A DNA stretch of 64,000 nt, from positions 4,774,001 to 4,838,000 of the forward strand of contig NC_045129.1 in the NCBI RefSeq assembly GCF_007655135.1, given 5' to 3'. The position numbers and the translations under genes were made by a program. This document shows positions 55,690 to 64,000 of the stretch, one piece after another. This DNA is from Punica granatum (Eukaryota; Streptophyta; Magnoliopsida; Myrtales; Lythraceae). A model generated the notes under the pieces. The model was not told where the DNA came from, did not search any database, and saw only the letters and a list, made by a program, of their open reading frames with translations. Position 1 is the first letter of the stretch; every line of letters starts with the position of its first letter.

Positions 55690-56342
55690 AATTTATGCGA
55701 TTACAAGTTTTTACATGTGTGTTGCACGGGATGTTTACATAAGTTATAAATCAAAATAGTAAGACTAATTATACATATATTATTAATATATAATTTTATC
55801 CTTGATTTTATGTACTACGCTCATGGGTTCCCTTGTAATCGAAAAAAAAAAAGAAGAAAATTCAGTGGTTTATTTATATCTCATAATTCTGTGTACACAT
55901 TTTTAGCATCATTTTCTTTATATGTTATAGCAATGAAGAGGCATATACGATTTAATACAAATATTTTTCAAATAAAAATACATATATACATATATTGTAA
56001 TGCTTTTAACAACATAATCAAATGCAACACGTTAATTATGTTAGTATAAGTGCTTCGTTGCTTATTTTTAAAACTTAAGCAGATGTTTTGCATAAGATTT
56101 TAATAGGATTGGTATTCTTTTGAATTATTTTCTAATTCTTTGGAGATGCTTTGATTTCTATCTCAGCTTTTTCAACCTTCCAATATATAATTAACTTGGC
56201 TTATTTTATAATATGAATATAATAAAATAGAGAAAAGTTTTGGTCTTTATTACTACAAAGTTTTTTCCTTTTATTTTTGGATACTTATAGTAGTAATATT
56301 TTTTAAACATATAAAAAAGAAATTCTTCTAAAGTGGTTCAGT

Positions 56343-56386
<44 letters not shown>

Positions 56387-57564
56387 GTAAATTGCACTGG
56401 TGGTCCAAAATATTTTACAAATATTACATGATGGTCCAAAAAGTTTTTTTCGTTACATAATGATACAAAATGTTTCAAAGTTGTTTCATAATGGTACAAA
56501 CCGTCAATTGGCTCTGACGCCGTAAACATTTTGCTGACGTGGCGCGTCCTATGTGTCACTTCTGTTACGTGGAACCAATCATAGTGCGCCACGTCATTTA
56601 AGAGAAAATAAAATTTTAAAAATCCAAAAAAATACAAAAAAATAATTTAAAAAATACAAAAAAAGAGTAAAAATTTTCAAAAAAAAATTAAAAAATTTTG
56701 AAAATTATTTTTTTGAAATATAAAAAATTTTAATTTTTTTTTAAAAAAATAAATAAATAAATAAATAAAAGAGAAAAAATTTAGAAAAAAATAAAAAATA
56801 ATAATTTTCAAAATTTTAATAATTATTTTGAAAAAATGTAAATTTTAAAAATTATTTTTAAAAAAATTAAATTATTTTTAAAATTTTCTTAAATTTTTTA
56901 AAATATTTTTTTTTTTTTAAAAATTTTTTTAAAAAAATTAATATTTAATATCAAAATTATTTTAAATTTTAAATTAAAAGTTTAAAATTATTTTTAAAAT
57001 TTTTTAAAATTTAAAATTATTTTTAAAAGTTTTTAAAATTTAAAATTATTTTTAAAATTTAAAATTTTTCGACCACGTCAGCAAGGAGGTGACACGTAGT
57101 AGCCACGTCAGCATCGGCTTGACGGCGTCAAGCTCGAGTTGACGGTTTGTACCATCATGAAACAGCTTTGAAACATTTTGTACCATCATATAACGAAAAA
57201 AACTTTTTGGACCATCATGTAACATTTGTAAAACATTTTGGACCACCAGTGTAATTTACCCATATATATATATATATATATAACACAAACATATATTTAT
57301 ATATTGTCCACGTATTTTACCTAGACCACCCATCTTATAAATACAATTGATATATGTATACATGCATATAATAAATCATATAAATTATTAAATCAATTAG
57401 CATATCAAATGTTTTTAGGTCAAGTTCTTGAGTATTTTTATTTTAAATTAGTTAACAACAATATTTATTATTACAAAGTTTTTTCGTTTTATTTTTGGAT
57501 ACTTACCGTAGTAATATTTTTTAAACATATAAGAAAAAGAAATTCTTGCAACGTGGTTCACTTG

Positions 57565-57595
<31 letters not shown>

Positions 57596-59290
57596 ATAAA
57601 CATATATTTAAATATTCTCAACATATTTTACCTAGACCACCAACTTTACAAATACAATTGATAGACATATACATGCATATAATAAATCATATAAATTATT
57701 AAATTAGCATATGGAATATTTTCAGGGTCAAGTGCTTAGGTATTTCTATTTCAAGTTAGTTAAACAACTATGTTTTGTTGTTCTAATAAATTAATTTGTT
57801 AAAATTATACTTTTGAGACCATAAATTGTAATTTTTATGATTCATCGAATTAATTATTTAAATATAACTCATTGTAAATAATGCATGCATTTTTTCGTTG
57901 AATTTTTTGATATTCCCAATTTTAATCATATAAGTGACTATATTAACTTTTTTTAATCGATCAATTTATAAAGAATATATTGTTATGACCAGAAATTCCT
58001 TTTTTCATGATTTATGGAGTGTAGATACTTAAAATACTATATGCATATTATGCACATTTTATATTTTACTTTTATTTCATTCAATAATAAAATAAAGGTT
58101 AATATTAACACACATTTAATGTGACAATTCTAGTTTACTATATGCTCGTGTTAACCTGTTCATTGCATGAGTTTTTTTTACATAAATTATTAATCAAAAT
58201 TAGTAAAACTAATTATCCTTATAATATCAATGTATAATTTCTATACTTGATTTGATGTGTCATGCCCATGGGCCTCCCTTGTAACCGAAAAAGATAAATT
58301 TCTATGCATGATTTTATGTCCTATAATTCTATTTACACATTTTTAGCATCACTTTCTTTATGTATTAGCAATGAAGCGAATATTTTGCACCAGATTTTAA
58401 TAGAATTAGTATTCTCTTGAGTTTTCTCTAATTTTTTGAACATGTTTTAATTTCTATCTCATATTTTTTTAACTCCCAATGAATAATTAACTCGACTTCA
58501 TTTTTAACTATAAATATAATAAAATAGAGAAAAGTTTTGGTCTTAATTATTACATAGCTTTTTCTTTCTATTTTTGGATAATTACCTTAGTAATATCTTT
58601 TAATTATAAATATAATATAATGGAGAAAAGTTTTGGCCTCAATTATTACAATATTTTTCTTTTTTTTTTGGATAATTACCTTAGTAATATTTTTTCTTCC
58701 AATGTGGTTCACTTGATATAAATATAACATAAACATCTATTTATATATTGTGTACATATTTTACCTAGACCACTCACTTTACATATACAAGTGATATACA
58801 TATACATGCATATAATAAATAATATAAATTATTAAATTAGCATACTGAATATTTTCATGGTCAAGTGCTTGAATATTTCTATTTTAAGTTAGTTAGCAAC
58901 AATATTTTGTTTTTCTAATAAACTAATTTGTCAAAATTATACTTTTGAGGCCACAAGTTGTAATTTTTATGTTTCATCGATAGTTATTTAAATATAAATC
59001 ATTGTAAAAATTGCATGCGTTTTTCAGTCAAAATGCTTTGGATATATTGAATTTTAATCATATAAGTGACCATATTGCTTTTTAAATTAATCAATTTATA
59101 AAGAACATATTGTTAGGGCCATAAATTTTTGTTTTTCGTGATTTATGGAATGTAGATACTTAAAATACTATATGCACATTCTATATTTTTACTTTTATTT
59201 GATTTAATAATAAAATAAAGGTTAATATAGATGCACATTTAATCTGTCAATTTTACTTTACAGTATTCTATCACATGCGTTGCACGAATT
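55690..59290. repeat. AT-rich block of diverged direct repeats
   Basis: Segments at about 55700-56340 plus 57285-57430, 57430-57900, and 58140-59160 share long words in the same order. Examples are the AATGAAGAGG/AATGAAGCGA region, AATAAAATAGAGAAAAGTTT, TTTTATTTTTGGATACTTA, a GTGGTTCA word, TTTTACCTAGACCAC and ATATACATGCATATAATAAA. They look like serial tandem or nested duplications of one non-coding element of 0.4-1 kb. GTTGCACGGGA (near 55722) and GCGTTGCACGAATTC (near 59278) recall the GC-rich 3' hairpin words of plant Helitrons, so a decayed Helitron-like origin is possible. Confidence 0.6.
56385..57261. mobile_element. 877-bp inverted-repeat transposon (Mutator-like MITE) in an (AT)n tract
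   Basis: Both ends read GGGTAAATT(G/A)CACTGGTGG inward. The arms align for roughly 200 bp, sharing AACCGTCAA, TGACG(C)CGT, TTGCTGACGTGG and ACGTGTCAC words. The core (about 56600-57060) is almost pure A and T. No transposase. It is embedded between (AT)n runs (56344-56384 and 57262-57281), so a target duplication cannot be read. The length of the arms and the GGGTAAA-type terminus fit Mutator-like MITEs. Confidence 0.75.
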
Positions 59291-60111
59291 CATTATCATA
59301 TACATGTTATCATATTTATGTGAATTATTGATCACATTTTAACAACAATATTTCTTATTAATAAAAATAAATAATTAATTTGAAACTCAAATTAATCATT
59401 TATTCATATTTTTGCAAACCAAGCTTGCTTTTAAGTCATTTAATTAATAAATTATTATGTTGATAATTTGAACAATATTAGTCTAATTTTTTTATATTTA
59501 TGAAATTATGCATTGTCATTTATATAAAAAAAATTAGCTGAATTATATATATATATATATATATATATTAATCTACATATGGGATTGAATTCTATCTTGA
59601 AAAATGATTTTTACATTTATCAGCTCTTAATTATTAATTTTTTAGATTATATTAGTTTGAAAATTAAAATTTGTCATATTTATGATATTATGCATTGTCA
59701 TTTGTATTAAAAATATTAGATTAATTATACATACATATTAATCTATAAATTGAATTGAATTCCATCCAGAAAGCGATTTTTGCATTTATTGTCACTTCTT
59801 GCTTAACAATTTTCTAGGTTATATTAGTTTTCAGGAGTTTGCTCTTATATACATTAAATAATGTATTCTATTATATATAGAGAATATGGATATATGAATT
59901 TGATAATAATCAAAATATGATTTAGCAATTATATCAATAATGGAAATAGATGAACTCATTTTAGTATTTTTTTCAAATATTAAAATAATATAAGAAATTT
60001 TTATAAAAATTATTAATAGATGAAGCAAATTAACCATTCTAACTATATTAACTATAACCTTATTAAATATTTATGGGAATTAATTTTACTTATATATAGA
60101 TATAGATTTTT
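59291..60111. other. AT-rich intergenic DNA
   Basis: No gene. (AT)n at about 59547-59568, and a degenerate direct repeat of about 180 bp (TATTAATCTA, ATTGAATTC and CATTTAT words near 59569-59610 and 59728-59780). Confidence 0.5.
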
Positions 60112-60562
60112 CGGTGCCAACTCTGATATCCGAAAGCCCGATTAGACCCTGACTAATCCAATCGATTCAGGTCGGTACATTAAAGGGTAAAACTCTCTCA
60201 GCGTAGATTTTCTGCATTGACGATGATTCAAACCCGAGATTTTGTTTAAGTGGAATAAGCAGAGAACCGCTTAAATCAACTCACGCTGGTTTATATAAAG
60301 ATAAAGATTGATTATTGATTGATGTCCCATAAATCAGTCATTGCAACATTAACATTTTTATTCTCTTCTGGTAAAAGAAATATCAAATATAACTAATTGA
60401 TTGAAGCGGTTCGGCGTTTGTTTTACTTAAGTAATGTCTCGGATTCAAATCATTGTGAATGCAAAAAATCCACGCTGGAAGAGTTTTACCCCTTAATGGG
60501 CCGACCCAGATCGATTGGATTAGAGGAGGCCTAGTTGGGCTTTCAAATACCGAGGTTCACAC
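60112..60562. mobile_element. Foldback/MITE-like element with about 180-bp inverted arms
   Basis: The left arm contains GAAAGCCCGATTAGA, TAATCCAATCGAT, AAAGGGTAAAACTCT, GATTCAAACCCGAGA and GAACCGCTTAAATCAA. The reverse complement of the right arm contains GAAAGCCCAACTAGG, TAATCCAATCGAT, AAGGGGTAAAACTCT, GATTTGAATCCGAGA and GAACCGCTTCAATCAA in the same order. The loop is short, so the whole unit could fold into one long hairpin. No coding capacity. The target duplication is not clear. Confidence 0.75.
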
Positions 60563-60608
60563 AAAAATAAATAAATAAATAAATATCAAAACTACATAGT
60601 TTGTATTG

Positions 60609-62407
60609 TTAATCCATACAAGCCTCTTGGGAATCCGCTAGCAAATTCACAACCAGCTGAACCTCTGGAGCCATCAGTGAACGAAGCTCCAAAGCACGAT
60701 TTACCGCCCCTTCCAGTTTTGCACGCTCCTCGAAAGCATAGTATCCATCTAGGTAGGCATGGCGCAGATCGATTATAAGCTTTTCGGGCAAAGTAGCTAT
60801 ACTGAGCAAATACAACGCCAGCTCGATGTCATTTGTCGACCCTTCAAAACCTCTCAATTCCATGACTCGAAGGGATGGGTGAGAGTACTTGTGAAATCGT
60901 TTCGTCTTCAACTTTACTCGAGCACCTAGCCGACTCATCTGTGAAAAAGAAGAGTATCATCTCCTTAATTAGTCCATGCACAACAAATCAGACCTTAATT
61001 TGCAATTGATCAAAGTAAGTATTTTGGAGAAGAATATATATACATATATAGGTATATTCTCGCATTAAGGCAGACTAGAAAGACATCGTATATTCATGCG
61101 GAGCAATCTACTCGAGTGTTTACCTTGATTGTTAACCGCTGTAATGAAGGGGCTTTCTTAATCAAGGAAGTTAAGCCGTGGAGTCTAGTATCGCTGTTAA
61201 ACGAGTAAACACGCAATGTGAGATGCTTCAGACAAGTCATCTCCGGAAGTAGTGGTGTTATGCGGATCGCCTGTAAAGTAGGAAATAACCTCAAAGTCAT
61301 GATTATTCTTGATATTAACATAATAATAAAAAAAAAAAAAAAGAACCTTGGGATGTGTTTTACCTTTTTCCAACCCATGAAAAGCGAAAAACTAAGGGTC
61401 TGAAGCTGGGAGAAGGAGTGCATAAGAGGTCGGAGAACAAGGCTCAATGGGGCAGGGTGCCTGTTGATAAATAAATCTATAAGTTTAGGGGCGCTTTCAA
61501 TGTGCAAGCTTTTCACTCCTCCACAAAACCTGAAGGACAGGAGGTCGGGAGTAGGGGCCGAAATCGTGATAGTTATTACTTCCCAGAGTATACTTAAGCA
61601 CTTTAACCGGAGAGGGGGACCAGCAGCAATCTCAAAATGGTTTAAATTCCGTGACCGTGCAATGTGGAATTTCTCGAGCAGCAAGCACTTCGATAGCAAA
61701 CATGTGAGACCTTCCGAAGTGATGTCAACATCCACCAGATCAAGGGACGTCAAGAACTCGACGCCACATGTAAAGCTGGGAAAAGTATAGTGCGGATACA
61801 GCACACGGAGGTCGGAAATCATGACCAGTTCAAGCGACTGCACTCTTCTTTCCAGGGCGAACTTAATCCAGGAATCAATCTTGTCTGAATGTCTTGAATC
61901 CAGGTAAAAGCGAACTCTGAAGCAATCCAAGACCGGGGCCTGGGAAGCCACAATCACTTGGTCGACCCAGCTCATATACTCATCTCTATCGTTTTCTTTG
62001 ATCAACATGTCGTCGAGGATACGAGCCAACGTCTCAGAAGCATCAAAATCCAATTTCGTGGAATGTGTCCACAAGTATCTATATCTACGGGACAGAATGC
62101 TGGTTCTGGCCGCTTCTTTCAGCGGTAAGCGAGACAATACCATGATGAGAACGTCATCCGGTGCTGAGCTTATCCAATCCTTGCAATTAAAAGACGTCAA
62201 ATTATATACCAAGCATGAACCAGCATGATCATAACAAAATACACACTACACATGTATGTATCCACAAGTCTATTGAATCGCAAATCATTCTGAATCGATA
62301 GACTGCGTAAGCTGGAAAAGAATAAAATAAAACTGATCCTAACCAAAGTACTTGGTAATTACCACAGTTTCCTCCGAGGTTGCTGCCATCATCGATCCCG
62401 TGGCCAT
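60609..62407 (-). CDS. F-box / LRR / FBD-type protein
   Basis: This is a likely substrate-recognition subunit of an SCF ubiquitin ligase. Four exons on the minus strand, 62363-62407, 61364-62179, 61124-61270 and 60609-60938, give 445 aa, typical of plant F-box/FBD/LRR proteins. The F-box follows the short first exon: DWISSAPDDVLIMVLSRLPLKEAARTSILSRRYRYLW, where the LPLKEA and SxRWRYLW-like positions match the family. Leucine-rich repeats occupy about 100-330 (SLELVMISDLRVL, FLTSLDLVDVDITSEGLTCLL, LEKFHIA). The last exon has the FBD-like HPSLRVMELRGFEGSTNDIELALYLL. Intron 2 (61271-61363) is 93 nt with no stop in frame, so retention would add 31 residues. The partner substrate is unknown. Fragments of sister genes lie on both sides. 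Confidence 0.85.
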
Positions 62408-62580
62408 CTTAAATTATCAGACCTCTAATCTATTAAGATGAACAAGATCAATCCAGTGTGTATAATGAGTATATATATATATATATATATATACAGCACT
62501 GATACATGAGAGTTTAGCAGTTGGGAGAAACGAAAGACACTGCCTCTGCGCGTGTTTCTGTCACTCTCAGCGGAGTGAGG

Positions 62581-62590
62581 CTTATAAAAG
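62581..62590 (-). promoter_or_regulatory. Probable TATA box of the F-box gene
   Basis: The minus strand reads CTTTTATAAG, about 175 bp before the start codon and just ahead of a well-conserved leader. In the duplicated flank at 62.87-63.09 kb the corresponding position has lost the TATA word. Confidence 0.5.
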
Positions 62591-62869
62591 GGAGCAGTCC
62601 GTCTCCCAATTGGCCAAGGATAATTATAATTTTTTTTAAATAAAAATAATAAATTTCTGGATATCAAGTGCTTACCCAAAAAAATGAAAGTGATAATAAT
62701 ATATTAGCTTAGGGCCAAACAGAATCATCATAATTTGAGGGGAAAAAAAGAAGTCCTGATAGATCCCCTCTTTTTGATAAATCTGACAGTCCCTTTCTGA
62801 AAAAGATTTTTGTATATTGAAGATATATAAAATAAAAAACATATCCGAACCAAAAGAATCACTAGGAAT

Positions 62870-63090
62870 ATACATACCACAGTTTTTCCGAGGATGTCGC
62901 TACACAATCAATCCCGTAGCCATCTTAAATATCAGACCTCTAGTCGATATCTATCACGATGAACAAGATCAATCGAGGGTGCGTTTGGGAGAGACAAAAG
63001 ACACTGCCTCTCCGTGTGTTTCTCTCGGTCCCAGCGGACTCTGTGGACTGAGGATTATTGGGGGAGCAGTCCGATCCGATCGGCCAAAGA
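62870..63090 (-). pseudogene. Duplicate of the F-box gene first exon and promoter
   Basis: This block repeats 62360-62625 in order: the first exon (AACTGTGG, then the degenerate ATGGC[T/C]AC start), the leader (TCAGACCTCTA, GATGAACAAGATCAATC) and the promoter-proximal segment (AAAGACACTGCCTCT, GGAGCAGTCCG, GGCCAA). Small indels disrupt the 15-codon exon and the TATA word. No further exons follow. It is a partial tandem duplication, or the remains of a neighbouring family member whose body has been replaced by the present gene. Confidence 0.8.
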
Positions 63091-64000
63091 TATAATGATT
63101 AATAATTTTTTGGTTTTTTAATTGTATAGGATAAGTTACCGAATATCATGTGTTTATCAGAAAAATGTTTTTGAAAACTTTTTTAAATTCAAAAGTTAAA
63201 TATATATTTTAATATATCTGTATCTATCTCCATACATATACATTTAATATTTAATATCGATCTATCTATATCTATATCTTATCGATTTATCGATAAAAAA
63301 AATTATATGTTTATCTTTTATCTTTTCATATATATGAAAACGGAGCTGAGCTGGGCTCACTTTCACCTTCAAATTGGGCTCTTTTATCATTTTTTTTCTC
63401 TAGTTTTATAATTATCTGATATTTGAGGTTTTATGAATAAATATAATTACTAAAAATGTGATCTTCCAAATACTTTTTGAATTTTAAATTCTTCACACAC
63501 ATGGTAGGGCGGTTATGTAGGGGATATTTACTGATTTTTCAACTTCTATATGAAATTTGAAAAGATTTCGACAATACCTTTATAATTTTTAAAATGGTCA
63601 ACAACATTCCTTCATTTCAAAATTAGTCACATGCCGCCCTTCCTTTCTCTGATATCTACTTTTTTTCCTTAAATCGGATCAGATTTGGTTCGGATAAAAA
63701 AAAAATCAGGTAACGGGTCGTTTTTCATAGTTTTGTCACATGACTTCACCTAGCCAAGTGAATGTTATCTTGGTGGCATGTTAGCGAAAGAACATATGGT
63801 TTGTGACTAATTTTTGAAAAGAGAGGTGTCGCTGATTATAGAAATGATTTACACTTAAAAATTTTTGATTTTGCAAATAAAAATACTTAAATAATAACTA
63901 TTTTGTGAAATTGAAATTATTCGAATGTATAGAATCTAATCAGATGTAGCCCAGTTATCATCCCAATATTCCTTATTTTAAAATTTATTTAAACATTTTT
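63091..64000. other. AT-rich intergenic DNA
   Basis: No gene or bounded repeat was recognised. A TATCTATATCTATATC-type short tandem tract lies near 63260-63280. Confidence 0.55.

Larger units (their letters stand above)
53691..55690. other. Very AT-rich intergenic DNA
   Basis: No genes. It contains an (AT)n tract near 53743-53763, the 148-bp tandem repeat listed below, and a (CT)n tract of about 30 units at 54895-54958. Words such as TGTGCAATGCACGAGC (near 54574) recall Helitron-like termini but no complete element is seen. Confidence 0.5.

Noticed and set aside
55810..57702. Several 70-100 codon frames in AT-rich DNA
   Set aside because: They are translations of AT repeats and transposon arms with low-complexity Ile/Tyr/Lys products.

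Overview
The window is nuclear genomic DNA of a flowering plant, most likely a woody or herbaceous eudicot. It has compact, intron-rich genes with plant-type families and GT-AG introns. AT-rich intergenic DNA carries (AT)n and (CT)n microsatellites and small non-autonomous DNA transposons. No rRNA, tRNA, CRISPR or prokaryotic operon was seen. Exon boundaries were worked out by hand from frame, splice consensus and family conservation. Totals agree with known plant family lengths, but UTR ends are only approximate.

Layout. 1-4383 is gene-poor, with a probable hAT relic (1320-1995) and a small inverted-repeat element (3621-3899). 4384-12007 is a tandem pair of complete NAP1 histone-chaperone genes (371 and 368 aa), both with a GC-AG intron 3 and a CKQQ farnesylation tail. 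12008-17647 holds two RNase H relics of retroelements and a well-bounded hAT-type element (14920-15484). Next come a SurE-family phosphatase (17648-21198, +), a small unknown protein with an internal repeat (22046-22996, +), a Mutator-type MITE with perfect 9-bp target duplications (24167-24845) and a casein kinase 1 gene (25318-29708, +). On the minus strand lie eIF4A (31127-32869) and the intronless TIM23 (36290-36856). They are followed by an RPL18a-like membrane protein (39839-41111, +), an M1 aminopeptidase of 19 coding exons (41568-46810, -) and an intronless chloroplast threonine synthase (47762-49342, +).

From 49.7 kb onward the window changes to accessory DNA. It has one apparently intact F-box/LRR/FBD-type gene (60609-62407, -) and three decayed fragments of the same family (49717-50075, 53140-53690, 62870-63090). 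There is also an orphan coiled-coil ORF (52217-52642). A long very AT-rich block (about 53.7-60.1 kb) is built from diverged copies of one repeat. One copy is split by an 877-bp inverted-repeat transposon whose empty site survives in the sister copies.

The genes are mostly unrelated housekeeping functions (chromatin assembly, translation initiation, mitochondrial import, amino-acid synthesis, peptide turnover, kinase signalling), as expected for a plant chromosome arm. I found no clear new multi-gene system. The best leads are an aminopeptidase intron that seems to have lost its acceptor AG, a retainable in-frame intron in the F-box gene, the duplicated NAP1 3' end, the repeat protein at 22 kb, and the F-box birth-and-death cluster.
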